A stretch of DNA of 64,000 nucleotides from Bacillota bacterium (GTDB taxonomy: Bacteria > Bacillota > Clostridia > Christensenellales > CAG-138): assembly GCA_023390655.1 (NCBI GenBank), contig JAEWCL010000015.1:1-64000 (forward strand), read 5' to 3'. The position numbers were made by a program, and so were the translations under genes. Every line of letters begins with the position of its first letter. Positions within the stretch are counted from its first letter, which is position 1. Under the pieces are notes generated by a model that saw nothing but the letters and a program-made list of their open reading frames with translations, had not been told where the DNA came from and ran no database searches. Positions 53,447 through 62,525 of this stretch are shown piece after piece.

Positions 53447-53916
53447 GCGTTGTTTTTTACAGGATAGACGATAGGCTGGTACACGGCCAAGTCATGACAG
53501 GCTGGACCAAAATTTATAAGACGCAGCGCATTTTTGTTGTGGATGACAAAACCGCAGCCGATCCGTTTCTATGTCAGGTTATGCAGATGTCCATGCCTAC
53601 GGATTACGATGTGAACATTCTAACGCTCGAGGATGCGGCTACCGCAATTCAGAACGACCCGCCCGATAAACGGACGATGGTGTTGACCAAGACGCCCGAC
53701 GTTATGCTTGGTCTTATTGAACGGGGAATACAGATGGCGGAACTCAACGTTGGAGGAATGGGATATTTGCCGGGAAGGAGGGTCGTGCTCAAAAATATCC
53801 AGATCACACCGCAAGAGTTTGAGGTACTAAAACAGATTGCAGCGCACAAAGTCCGTGTATATTTCCAGATCGTACCGGACGGAAAGCTCCTTGAGATTGA
53901 AAAGGTGAAGCTGTAA
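53443..53916 (+). CDS. PTS mannose/fructose/sorbose-family IIB component
   Basis: A 157-residue protein with the phosphorylated His14 in RIDDRLVHGQVMTGW, the defining motif of IIB-Man proteins, and NVGGMGYLPGRR further on. It accepts phosphate from IIA and transfers it to the sugar during passage through IIC-IID. Full length; overlaps the IIA gene by four bases. Confidence 0.93.
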   Translation: MSVVFYRIDDRLVHGQVMTGWTKIYKTQRIFVVDDKTAADPFLCQVMQMSMPTDYDVNILTLEDAATAIQNDPPDKRTMVLTKTPDVMLGLIERGIQMAELNVGGMGYLPGRRVVLKNIQITPQEFEVLKQIAAHKVRVYFQIVPDGKLLEIEKVKL

Positions 53917-53958
53917 TCGGGAACAGGGCCGGAATTAGAAAGGAAGAGGGGAAAATTT

Positions 53959-54726
53959 ATGGAATGGTGGCAAGCACTAATCGTTGCATTCTTGTACTAT
54001 TTTTCTGACGCACCGTTTTTCTTCGGTGAAGGCTACTATGTGCTCCAGCGCCCGGTTGTAGCTGGCTTGCTCGTAGGCCTTGTCATGGGAAACCCTGTCA
54101 TGGGTACGATCATTGGCGCAACGATCAACCTCATTTACCTTGGTCACTTGAACGTCGGTGGCTCCATGCCTTCCGATATGGCGTTGGCCGGTTATCTTGG
54201 CACAGCGCTTGCACTCTCTGCCAGCGTCTCCGCGGAAGCTGCACTAGCGCTTGCAGTGCCGCTTGGCATCCTCGGCACAATCGTCTGGTTTGGCCGCATG
54301 AGCATTTCTTCCCTGTTTGCGCACTGGGCAGACAGTTTTGCCGCTAAGGGCAACGTCAAAGGCGTCATGCTGATGAACTGGCTCCCCGCGCAGGTCATGC
54401 TCTTTGTATTCAAAATGATCATCGTGTTCCTGGCTGCCTACTTTGGAAGCGGGCTCGTGTCCTCATTCCTCGATTCCATCAGCGGAAGCGGCGTGCTCCA
54501 TGGCCTTGAAGTCGTAGGCGGTCTGCTGCCGGCGCTTGGTATTGGTTTGAATCTGCGCGCCATCCTCAAGAACGAGACCATGCCGTTCCTGCTCACCGGT
54601 TTCCTGCTTGTCGCCTACTTTAAGATGAGCATCATCGGCGTGAGCCTGTTCGGCCTCGTATTCGCACTGATTTATCTCTACTACACGAACAAGCAGCCCA
54701 AGGAGGAGAAAGCCGATGTCAAGTGA
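53959..54726 (+). CDS. PTS mannose-family IIC component
   Basis: Membrane channel subunit of 255 residues with about seven helices. Family motifs are PVVAGLLVGLVMGNPVMGTI, then GATINLIYLGHLNVGGSMPSD shortened here to its landmarks INLIYLG and VGGSMPSD, and LNLRAILKNETMPFLLTGF. GAGGGG lies upstream of ATG 53959. It overlaps the IID gene by 11 bases in another frame. Confidence 0.93.
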   Translation: MEWWQALIVAFLYYFSDAPFFFGEGYYVLQRPVVAGLLVGLVMGNPVMGTIIGATINLIYLGHLNVGGSMPSDMALAGYLGTALALSASVSAEAALALAVPLGILGTIVWFGRMSISSLFAHWADSFAAKGNVKGVMLMNWLPAQVMLFVFKMIIVFLAAYFGSGLVSSFLDSISGSGVLHGLEVVGGLLPALGIGLNLRAILKNETMPFLLTGFLLVAYFKMSIIGVSLFGLVFALIYLYYTNKQPKEEKADVK

Positions 54727-55546
54727 AGTAAAAAGCGAAGGTAAACTGACAAAAAAGGATATTACAAAGTCCTATTGGCTCTGGCAGTTCTTTTCCCACG
54801 CAAACTACAACTATGAGCGCATGCAAGGTACGTCGTTTGCCATGTGCATGGCGCCCATCATTCAAAAGCTGTATAAGAAGAAAGAAGACGTCATCGACGG
54901 CCTGCAGCGCCATCTGGTGTTCTTCAACACCAACCCGAACCTGGGTGCGCTCATTCATGGCACAACCATCGCCATGGAAGAAAAGAAAGCGGGCGGAGCA
55001 GACATCAGCGGTGATTCCATCAATGCCGTCAAAACTGGTCTGATGGGCCCTCTTGCAGGCGTTGGCGATACGATCGACCAGGGCATTCTGATCCCGCTCA
55101 TGGTGGCGCTGGGCATCAGCCTTGCAAAAGACGGCAACATTTTCGGCTCCTTGCTGGTTTTGATCGGCCTTCCCATTGTCCTGATGCTCATTTCCTACAA
55201 CTCCTGGATGCAGGGTTACCGGCTTGGCAGCGACGCGGTTACTTCCCTGCTTTCCGGCGGAAAAATGAAACGCCTCATCGGTGCTGCAAGCATACTCGGC
55301 TGTACGGTTATGGGCGGGCTCATTTCTGCATACGTTTCCTGCTCCACAAAGATCACATTCTTTGTGGGACAGTCGGAATTCAACCTGCAAACGCAATTCT
55401 TTGATGCCATTATGCCCAATCTGCTCCCGCTTGCAGTGACCCTGGGCGTATATGCGGTGCTGCGCAAGGGCAAGTACAACTCTCTTGTTGTGATGCTTGT
55501 GATCGCAGTTATCGGTTTCGTGCTTGGATTGCTCAATATCCTCTAG
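54716..55546 (+). CDS. PTS mannose-family IID component
   Basis: Membrane partner of IIC, 276 residues. The N-terminal amphipathic part has NYERMQGTSFAMCMAP and FFNTNPNLGALIHGTTIAME. The glycine-rich GLMGPLAGVGDTIDQGIL and the C-terminal helices are typical. AAGGAGGAG lies within the end of the IIC gene. Nothing missing. Confidence 0.93.
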   Translation: MSSEVKSEGKLTKKDITKSYWLWQFFSHANYNYERMQGTSFAMCMAPIIQKLYKKKEDVIDGLQRHLVFFNTNPNLGALIHGTTIAMEEKKAGGADISGDSINAVKTGLMGPLAGVGDTIDQGILIPLMVALGISLAKDGNIFGSLLVLIGLPIVLMLISYNSWMQGYRLGSDAVTSLLSGGKMKRLIGAASILGCTVMGGLISAYVSCSTKITFFVGQSEFNLQTQFFDAIMPNLLPLAVTLGVYAVLRKGKYNSLVVMLVIAVIGFVLGLLNIL

Positions 55547-55568
55547 AGAGTTGTTCTAACCCCTAAAA

Positions 55569-55602
55569 GCCTGCCGTCCGCATATCGTCGCGGGCGGCAG
55601 GC
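55569..55602 (+). other. hairpin between IID and HPr genes
   Basis: A 13-bp stem, GCCTGCCGTCCGC (55569-55581) with 55590-55602, one G-T wobble, loop eight bases, no U-run. It may partly terminate or process the message so that HPr and Enzyme I are expressed at a different level from the transporter. Confidence 0.6.
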
Positions 55603-55729
55603 GTTCCACACTGCAAGTCCTTTCAAACCGCCCCTTTGGGGGAATGGGCGGTCCATGATAAGGCTACGTATCCCCGCTTATTACTTTGAGTTTTACGCCC
55701 TAATGGGCGATCAGGAAGGGCATTGAACA

Positions 55730-55993
55730 ATGAAACAAAGTGAAATTACCATCACCAACGCAAGCGGTCTGCACGCACGGCCCGCTGCCAATGTGATGAA
55801 GACAGCCAAACGCTACCAGTCGGACATCCGCATTATCAAGGACGGTCGTTCCGGAAATGCAAAAAGTTTGGTGGAGATATTAAATCTTGATATTTCACGG
55901 GGAGATACCGTCACACTGACCTGCCAGGGCGAGGACGAGGAGGACGCGCTTGACGGCGTGAAATCCATGATGGAAAACGACTTTGAAGGCTAA
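55730..55993 (+). CDS. ptsH: HPr phosphocarrier protein
   Basis: An 87-residue HPr with the phosphorylated His15 (ASGLHARPAANVM) and Ser46 in GNAKSLVEILNL, the site used by HPr kinase for carbon catabolite control in Bacillota. It lies 183 bases after the IID gene and 18 before Enzyme I, in the same operon. It may be the genome's general HPr or a dedicated second copy; the window cannot decide. Confidence 0.94.
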   Translation: MKQSEITITNASGLHARPAANVMKTAKRYQSDIRIIKDGRSGNAKSLVEILNLDISRGDTVTLTCQGEDEEDALDGVKSMMENDFEG

Positions 55994-56011
55994 AGTAGCA
56001 CAGGAGGGCTT

Positions 56012-57733
56012 ATGTTTCAAGGCTGCGGCAATTCCCTGGGCGTTGCGGTAGGCTATGCGCACATTGTACGCAACCGCTCCATTTCAATAGAAAAGCAGAC
56101 GGTCTGTGACGCGGAACAGGAAGTGCGTCGGCTGGATGAGGCAATCGGCATTGCATGCACTCAGATGGAAGCGTTGCTATTGGAAGCGGAGGCTTCCCTT
56201 TCTTCTGATGAAGCGGATATTTTCGAAATGCATCTAGCCTTACTCGAAGATCCCGGTTATCTTGGCAAAGTACGCGAGCGCATTAGAACGGAACAGGCAA
56301 ATGCCGAATGGGCTCTGATGGAAGAAACAAGCAGGCTTGTTACTTCTTTTGGCGAAAAGGGCGATATGCTCAAACAACGCACAGCGGACTTACGGGAAAT
56401 CGAGCTGCGACTAAGCGACATATTGCTTGACCAACAGCCACAAGCGACAAAGATGTTGCAGGAGAACAGCATCCTCATCGGAGATGAACTTCTCCCTTCC
56501 CAAATTCTAAAGCTTGACGTTACAAAAACAAAAGGCGTAGCAACATCGGGCGGCGGCGCAACTTCCCACGCGGCCATTTTGGCAAAAGCGCAGGGAATAC
56601 CAGCCGTGTTCGGCGCGCAAGGCTTACTTGAGCAGATAACGGACGGAGACTATGTGATCGTGGATGCGGATACGGGGACCATATACATAAACCCCACAAA
56701 CGATGTCCTCCTTGCTTATCAAAAGAAAGTGGCTGAACAGGCGCAGTTATCGGAGTTTGCAAAGGCGTACCGCACCGCACAGGCGGCTACAACGGACGGC
56801 AAACGGATTTTGGTAGAGGGCAACATTGCTGGCCCCATGGGTACCGCATCCGTTCTCGCGGCCGGTGCGGATGGCGTAGGCCTATTCCGGACGGAGTTTC
56901 TTTATCTGGAGCGGGATACGCTTCCTGCAGAGGAGGAACAGTTTGCGTTCTATCTCAAAGCCGTACGCGGCATGCAGGGGTTGCCGCTCGTTATCCGCAC
57001 ACTGGACATCGGTGGAGATAAGCAGGTCTGTTCCCTTGGACTTAACCAAGAGGCCAACCCGTTTTTAGGCTACCGCGCCATCCGCATCTGTTTGGATCAG
57101 GAGCCGGTGTTCCGCACCCAGTTGCGCGCCATACTACGCGCAAGCGCGTTTGGCCCGATCTCCATTATGTTTCCCATGATCTCCTGTGTGGAGGAGTTGC
57201 GCCAGGCAAAGGCCATTCTAAGCGGCGTACGCGAAGAGCTCCTCCACGAGCAAATTCCATTTGACACAAACGTTCCCGTCGGTATCATGGTGGAAACGCC
57301 CGCGGCAGCAATGCTTTCCGATCTCTTAGCCCGGGAAGTGGACTTTTTTAGCATCGGTACCAACGATTTAATCCAATATACCGCCGCAGTGGACCGCATG
57401 AACGGGCGTATCGCCCACCTTGCCTCCCCCTATCATCCCGGCGTACTGCGGCTGATTGCAAATATCGTATCCGGCGCCGCAAAACAAAGCATTCCCGTTG
57501 CGGTCTGCGGGGAGATGGCCGGCGAATTTCCACTGATCCCGCTTTTAATTGGGTTGGGAGTTGATGCTCTGAGCATGAGCGCATCCCTCATCACAAAGGC
57601 AAAGTACATCGTTTGCAATACCCCCTTTCATCAGGCTCAGGGGCTTGCACAAAGAGCGTTATCCCTTTCTACCGTGCAAGAGTTACGGGAGGCTGTCTCC
57701 CTGTTCCACGAAACACTCATTCCCCCTGCGTAA
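56012..57733 (+). CDS. ptsI: PTS Enzyme I (phosphoenolpyruvate-protein phosphotransferase)
   Basis: Cytoplasmic enzyme of 573 residues that moves phosphate from PEP to HPr. The phosphorylated His186 is in GGGATSHAAILAKAQG. The PEP-binding barrel shows GVGLFRTEFLYLERD, LPLVIRTLDIGGDK, VPVGIMVETPAAA, FFSIGTNDLIQYT and the catalytic Cys in VAVCGEMAGE. CAGGAGGG precedes the ATG. Length and motifs are those of general Enzyme I. Having it with HPr inside a sugar-specific operon is less common. Confidence 0.95.
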   Translation: MFQGCGNSLGVAVGYAHIVRNRSISIEKQTVCDAEQEVRRLDEAIGIACTQMEALLLEAEASLSSDEADIFEMHLALLEDPGYLGKVRERIRTEQANAEWALMEETSRLVTSFGEKGDMLKQRTADLREIELRLSDILLDQQPQATKMLQENSILIGDELLPSQILKLDVTKTKGVATSGGGATSHAAILAKAQGIPAVFGAQGLLEQITDGDYVIVDADTGTIYINPTNDVLLAYQKKVAEQAQLSEFAKAYRTAQAATTDGKRILVEGNIAGPMGTASVLAAGADGVGLFRTEFLYLERDTLPAEEEQFAFYLKAVRGMQGLPLVIRTLDIGGDKQVCSLGLNQEANPFLGYRAIRICLDQEPVFRTQLRAILRASAFGPISIMFPMISCVEELRQAKAILSGVREELLHEQIPFDTNVPVGIMVETPAAAMLSDLLAREVDFFSIGTNDLIQYTAAVDRMNGRIAHLASPYHPGVLRLIANIVSGAAKQSIPVAVCGEMAGEFPLIPLLIGLGVDALSMSASLITKAKYIVCNTPFHQAQGLAQRALSLSTVQELREAVSLFHETLIPPA

Positions 57734-57965
57734 GTGCAAGATCACAATAATGGTCCCCCGGCAAACCGGGATCTGCAGCAGCGCCATAACAGGCGCATTA
57801 CGCTTTGCCATTTGCGTGGAGTTGTTCTCTCGAACATAGAGGCCATCTCTTGTTTCTGCCTTTCCTGTAGTTTCCAGTCCGCGGGCGTTTGCTAAAAGGG
57901 GTCTTGTTTTACTCATAGCTCTATACGCTTTACCGGCCCCCTGCCTAGCAGGAGGGGCATACAAT

Positions 57966-57998
57966 AAAACAGGTTGGGGTTTCCCATACCTGTTTTAT
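57966..57998. terminator. bidirectional terminator, Enzyme I / dipeptidase
   Basis: Stem AAAACAGGT (57966-57974) with ACCTGTTTT (57988-57996), loop 13 bases, flanked by A- and T-rich sequence on both sides. It sits between converging genes. The rest of 57734-58005 holds only a small GC hairpin near 57773-57789 and no credible gene. Confidence 0.75.
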
Positions 57999-58005
57999 AA
58001 ATGCG

Positions 58006-58953
58006 TTATTTGCAATACTGTTCCAAATACCTAGCAAGATTGTCAAACGCAATTCCCTTGACCTGTTCCTCTGAATACCCGTCCTTCAACAGTGCCTCAA
58101 AAATAAGGGGAACATCCTGCGGGCCATTTACACCCTCAGGCCCTTTTTCAATGCCGTCAAAATCAGAACCCAAGCCAAGGATGGAGAGCGCGCCCAAGGA
58201 CGCGAAATGATCCACATGGCGCACTACATCAGCTATCGTCGCGCCACCGTCTTCGCGCAGGAAATCCGCCATATAATTCAATCCCACAAAGCCGCCCGCA
58301 TCGTAAAGAGCTACGATCTGTTCATCCGTCAGGTTGCGCCTGTGCCCGCAAACGGCTTTGGCGTTGGAGTGGCTCGCCATGGGGGGCAGTTTGGAGCAGC
58401 GCATCACATCCCAAAACCCGGCTTCATTAATGTGAGAGACGTCCACGATCATCCTGAGACGGTTCATTTCCGAAATGACCTCGCGGCCAAAGCCGCTCAA
58501 TCCTCCACCGTACTCCTCATCCACTCCATCCGCAAGTTCATTGCGGTGATTCCAAGTAAGCGTCATGAGCCGCACGCCCAGGCAATGAAAAACTTCCACC
58601 ATTTCAATGTTCCCAGCGAGGGCATCAGCACCCTCGATAGTCAACATTGTTCCGATCTGCCCTTCCCCAATCGCACTTATACCCTTGCCGAATCCAAGGT
58701 GAATAAGCCCGTATTCCTCTACCATGCGATGGTAATCATGGATCATCAAAAGAGCGTTAGTCATGGCCCGGGCACGTTCCTCACGGTTGGCAGGAAATGC
58801 TGCAAAAAACGCAAGCTTCACATTGCCCGCGCGCATCCCAGCCAGTGTCATATGCTGTTGTTTTCCAACAGGCGCATCCAGCTTCACCCCCTTACGCATC
58901 AGGGAGAGAAAATCATTATGCGCGTCCGCAACCGGAAAATGTCCTTGACCCAT
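58006..58953 (-). CDS. M19 (renal-type) dipeptidase
   Basis: Zinc dipeptidase of 315 residues, cytoplasmic as no signal is seen. Start at ATG 58953, with AAGGATGG just before it; three upstream in-frame starts lack a ribosome site. Metal-site motifs of the family are complete: VADAHNDFLSLM, the Glu of MLTIEGADAL, VDVSHINEAGFWDV, MASHSNAKAV and LGLGSDFDG. It stands alone between converging or separately terminated units, so context says little about its role. Confidence 0.92.
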   Translation of the reverse strand: MGQGHFPVADAHNDFLSLMRKGVKLDAPVGKQQHMTLAGMRAGNVKLAFFAAFPANREERARAMTNALLMIHDYHRMVEEYGLIHLGFGKGISAIGEGQIGTMLTIEGADALAGNIEMVEVFHCLGVRLMTLTWNHRNELADGVDEEYGGGLSGFGREVISEMNRLRMIVDVSHINEAGFWDVMRCSKLPPMASHSNAKAVCGHRRNLTDEQIVALYDAGGFVGLNYMADFLREDGGATIADVVRHVDHFASLGALSILGLGSDFDGIEKGPEGVNGPQDVPLIFEALLKDGYSEEQVKGIAFDNLARYLEQYCK

Positions 58954-59057
58954 ATATTCCATCCTTTTTATGACTCTATTCATTATATTGTACCGCTGGA
59001 TAGAGCTTGATAAAAGCAAAAATTATATGTATATTTATATGATGATCTGGCAAACAG

Positions 59058-59097
59058 CGTTAAGCATGCCTCTGTTTTCGCAGAGGCATGCTTAACG
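59058..59097. repeat. 17-bp perfect inverted repeat after the gatZ-like gene
   Basis: CGTTAAGCATGCCTCTG (59058-59074) and its complement (59081-59097) with a six-base loop. On the minus strand only CTGTTTG follows. It lies 62 bases after the gatZ-like stop and is probably the operon terminator. Confidence 0.7.
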
Positions 59098-59158
59098 TTC
59101 GCGGGAGATCCCTCAATTCAGAACTTCCTTCTCCGCAAGGAAGACCACTGCGAATAAA

Positions 59159-60433
59159 CTAACGATATGTTCTGATTACATCCTTGATGCGCTCTTTAAT
59201 TAACAGTTCCGCAGATACCTTATTATGAGAAGCAAGAACTTTTTCTTTTTGCTCGGGGAAATATTGGGATATCAATCCGAACGGAAGCTCTGCCGCATTA
59301 ATATTTTTTATCAGCCGTGCAATGGATGCTTTTACCTCTCCCTCATCAAGATAATACCTGCTTCGATCGCTCAGACTAAATTTGCGCGCATATGCCTTAT
59401 CCTGACTGCTGCCGTGATAGTATTTTCTCCAGTATTTATCATCACTCATCAGCTTTGCCTCAAGAGTATCTCGAAAACAGGAGTACCCTCCAGCCGGTGA
59501 AAACGGATATAAGATTTTCTCCATGTCTTCAAGCGCAAACAATGACTCACGCAATGCAAACGTCAAAGCGGGTCCCACCTTCAAAATCGCGATGCCGTCT
59601 TCCCGCATCTTGGAAAGCAATGCCTTAGGCTGATAGTCCGTTGAGTGACCTTCAAGTACCAAACCTTCAATATTCTTCGCATATTGCGTGAGTGATTGCG
59701 CTTTCTGCGAATCATACTTAATAATTGTATTGTCCGCAAATTCAGCTCCCGGCTGAACGACGACCGCAATAGTCCGTCCCCATGCATTCGCAAGCCCTTC
59801 TCTTATAAACGCATCTTTAAATGCAATCAAAGTAGCCTCCAAGTCTTGTGGTGATGTGATTGCGATTGAGTCTTCATTCTCTGTTGCACCGCCTGGAATT
59901 GGCACTTCGCTTCCAATGACGTACACTGGCTTATTATCCCCGGCTACAGCTTCTGCGGCCACACAAAGCCTAGCTGCACGTTTTGCAATAATGCTGTTTG
60001 GCAGCCTTTGCGTACTAGAGTCGCTTGCAAGACGCATGCTCGTATCCAAATGAATTTTGGAGAAACCTGCAGACACATACTGTCTAATGAGTTCCTCCGC
60101 CTTTGCCATGGCAATATCTTCGGTCTCGTTTTGCCAAGTCAGCGGTCCAAGATGATCTCCACCGACGATAAGCTGTCCCGCATCTAAGCCTACTCGAGTT
60201 GCTATACGTTGGACATACTTCATAAAATCCGCAGGACTCATTCCCGTATATCCTCCGAATTGGTTGACCTGATTTGCCGTAGCTTCAATCAGCACTACCA
60301 AACCGTTATCCTGGCCATCCTCCATCGCCGCTTCAAGTACAAGCTCATTTGCACTACAAATGGAACAGATCCCCACACTAGATCCTCTTTTTTGAGCTTG
60401 GATGAGATTACGAAAGTATTCGATCGTATCCAT
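59159..60433 (-). CDS. gatZ: GatZ/KbaZ-like tagatose-bisphosphate aldolase subunit or epimerase
   Basis: A 424-residue protein of the GatZ family, from ATG 60433 with AAGGAG before it. Motifs are SICSANELVLEAAM, LIEATANQVNQFGGYTGM, LIVGGDHLGP, KIHLDTSMRLASD, YVIGSEVPIPGGA and LKVGPALTFALRESLF. In enterics GatZ supports the catalytic subunit GatY. No gatY is present here, and some GatZ-family proteins have been reported to epimerise ketose 6-phosphates at C4, so an enzymatic role on its own is possible. Last gene of the kinase-gatD-reductase-gatZ operon, eight bases after the reductase. Confidence 0.88.
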   Translation of the reverse strand: MDTIEYFRNLIQAQKRGSSVGICSICSANELVLEAAMEDGQDNGLVVLIEATANQVNQFGGYTGMSPADFMKYVQRIATRVGLDAGQLIVGGDHLGPLTWQNETEDIAMAKAEELIRQYVSAGFSKIHLDTSMRLASDSSTQRLPNSIIAKRAARLCVAAEAVAGDNKPVYVIGSEVPIPGGATENEDSIAITSPQDLEATLIAFKDAFIREGLANAWGRTIAVVVQPGAEFADNTIIKYDSQKAQSLTQYAKNIEGLVLEGHSTDYQPKALLSKMREDGIAILKVGPALTFALRESLFALEDMEKILYPFSPAGGYSCFRDTLEAKLMSDDKYWRKYYHGSSQDKAYARKFSLSDRSRYYLDEGEVKASIARLIKNINAAELPFGLISQYFPEQKEKVLASHNKVSAELLIKERIKDVIRTYR

Positions 60434-60441
60434 ATTACTCC

Positions 60442-61452
60442 TTACTGTACAATGGTCCCGTCCAGATCCCAGAGATCCTTCCAATCGTTTGCACCAGGCC
60501 AGAGAAATACCTGTCCTTTGATAAGGCGGCAGTTTCGGTCTACGCCTTTGAGAATTTCCATTTCGGCATCGCTAAGCGGATCTTCAGTTACGCACCTGAG
60601 ATTACTCGTATACTCGTGTTCTTTGATCGAAAACGGAATTGGCGTCTGGCCACGCTGCACCGCCCACTTGATGCAAATAATGGCTGGATGCACGCCATGT
60701 GCGTGCGCAATCTGCACAAGCTCCGGTATTTGGATATCAACAACATCATCCGCCGTTTTGTCGCGGTCCGGGCGGGTGGGCGAACCAATCGGGCAAAATC
60801 CAATGGGCTGGATATTATGCCTTTTCACATAATCAAACAGCTCCGGTTGCTGAAAGCTGGGATGCAGTTCCATTTCAATCGCAGCGGGCTTAATCTTACA
60901 CAAGGGCAATACCGCTTCCAGTTTCGGGATGGTCATATTGGACATGCCAATATAGCGGGTAAGTCCCATTTCAACGAGCCGTTCGCACTGATGCCACGTT
61001 TGCATAAAGCGTTCGACCGAGAAAGGCCTTGAATTGGGATTTCTGGAATCGCCGTCACAGCCAGGAGCGTGGTAGTTGGCAAACGGCCAATGCACAAAAA
61101 ACAAGTCCAAATAGTCAAGCCGCAGCTCCTTAAGGCTTTTTGCGCAGGAAAGCAACACATCGCCCCTGCCATGCATATCGTTCCAAACCTTTGTGGTAAT
61201 AAACAGTTCTTCACGCCTAACAATCTCGTTGTCAAACGCATCTTGGAACACATTGCCGATCCTATCTTCATTCTCGTATACCGCAGCGCAATCAAACATG
61301 CGATAACCCACCTTGATTGCACCGGATACGGCAGATGATACTTGCTCTGGCGTAAATCGATCGGATCCAAAAGTTCCCATCCCAATGCAAGGCATCTTGC
61401 CACCATCAAACAACGTTCTCTGCATCACTTTCTTGGGGTCAATAAATTCCAT
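60442..61452 (-). CDS. Aldo/keto reductase
   Basis: NADPH-type oxidoreductase of 336 residues with the AKR barrel. The catalytic tetrad is visible as the Asp and Tyr of MFDCAAVYENE, the Lys of ITTKVWND and the His of FFVHWPFANYH. YIGMSNMTIPKLE and AIEMELHPSFQQ follow. It probably reduces or oxidises a sugar or polyol between the dehydrogenase and GatZ steps. 15 bases after the gatD-like gene; GGAGGGAAAGG precedes the ATG. Confidence 0.9.
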   Translation of the reverse strand: MEFIDPKKVMQRTLFDGGKMPCIGMGTFGSDRFTPEQVSSAVSGAIKVGYRMFDCAAVYENEDRIGNVFQDAFDNEIVRREELFITTKVWNDMHGRGDVLLSCAKSLKELRLDYLDLFFVHWPFANYHAPGCDGDSRNPNSRPFSVERFMQTWHQCERLVEMGLTRYIGMSNMTIPKLEAVLPLCKIKPAAIEMELHPSFQQPELFDYVKRHNIQPIGFCPIGSPTRPDRDKTADDVVDIQIPELVQIAHAHGVHPAIICIKWAVQRGQTPIPFSIKEHEYTSNLRCVTEDPLSDAEMEILKGVDRNCRLIKGQVFLWPGANDWKDLWDLDGTIVQ

Positions 61453-61467
61453 TTGCCTTTCCCTCCA

Positions 61468-62517
61468 TCATAAGTTGTTTACCAACAAAATTTTCCCGTT
61501 GACCGCGCCTGGCGTTTTAAAGAGTTGAAATGCTTCCTGTGCTCGGCTCATCGGGAGGCGTTCCCCGATAAGTCCCTCATCGAATTTTAACTTGCCCTGG
61601 GCATAATACTCCGCCGTCATACTCCACTCCTTGCCGGGAAACGGGGCACTGTAGCTCATCCAGGAGCCAGTGAGCTTAAACTCCTTACGGTTCATGTTCT
61701 CCCACTCCGCTGGTGTAAAGCTCAATTCGGTGTGTGGTGTTCCTATAAAGCAAACCTGCGATTTATTGGCGGCAAGCTTGAATGCGATTTTCATAGTTGC
61801 GGTCACGCCCGCAGTCTCAAATACATAGTCGAACCCGCTGCCTCCGCAGATATCCATTGTGCGATTCATGGAATCCTCTTCACGTGTATTGACCGTGCCG
61901 TCAGCCCCCAAGCGTTTTGCAAGTTCCAGCCGGCTGTCACTAATATCAAACGCAATTACTTTTTTTGCTCCGAGAAGCTTTGCCCACTGCAATGTAAAAA
62001 TACCGATCGTTCCCATGCCCAATACAGCGACCGTACCGCCTCCGCAGAATTCGTTCTGCAGCAGGCCGTGCAGCGCGATCGTGGATGGTTCAAACATAGC
62101 TCCCTGCTCAAAAGAGATGGATCGGTCAAATATTACTGCGTTTCGTTCGGGGATGACAATATAATCCGCATTGCTCCCCTGCTGCCGGGATCCTATGAAG
62201 CTGTAGTGCTTGCAAAGTGAATAATTTCCAATCTGGCAGTCCCCGCAAACCATACACGGGAGCAGCGGCACGCCCGAGACCCTGTCACCCACCTTCACCT
62301 TTGTCACGCCCGCGCCAACTTCCACGACTTCACCCGCAAATTCGTGCCCCAGTACAATCGGGTAAAAATGCACGCCATTGTAGAGCACACGCGGGATATC
62401 CGAGCCGCATATACCAGAAACGGCCACTTTTACCTTGATTGTTCCGTCCGTTACCTGAGGTTCCTCCATATCCAGATACTGAACGTCCTCATTCGCCACA
62501 ACGACAGCTGCCTTCAT
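61468..62517 (-). CDS. gatD: GatD-like zinc-dependent polyol(-phosphate) dehydrogenase
   Basis: Medium-chain dehydrogenase of 349 residues. The match to galactitol-1-phosphate 5-dehydrogenase is clear in GICGSDIPRVLYNGVHFYPI, VLGHEFAGEV, the structural Zn cysteines of CMVCGDCQIGNYSLC, VAVLGMGTIGIFTLQWAK and SWMSYSAPFPGKEW. Eight bases after the kinase. It points to a galactitol/tagatose-type pathway, but as no galactitol PTS is seen here the substrate might be a free polyol. Confidence 0.88.
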   Translation of the reverse strand: MKAAVVVANEDVQYLDMEEPQVTDGTIKVKVAVSGICGSDIPRVLYNGVHFYPIVLGHEFAGEVVEVGAGVTKVKVGDRVSGVPLLPCMVCGDCQIGNYSLCKHYSFIGSRQQGSNADYIVIPERNAVIFDRSISFEQGAMFEPSTIALHGLLQNEFCGGGTVAVLGMGTIGIFTLQWAKLLGAKKVIAFDISDSRLELAKRLGADGTVNTREEDSMNRTMDICGGSGFDYVFETAGVTATMKIAFKLAANKSQVCFIGTPHTELSFTPAEWENMNRKEFKLTGSWMSYSAPFPGKEWSMTAEYYAQGKLKFDEGLIGERLPMSRAQEAFQLFKTPGAVNGKILLVNNL

Positions 62518-62525
62518 TTTTTACC

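Noticed and set aside
57683..57964. Small minus-strand frame after Enzyme I
   Set aside because: No ribosome site or family resemblance; overlaps the end of ptsI and a terminator region.
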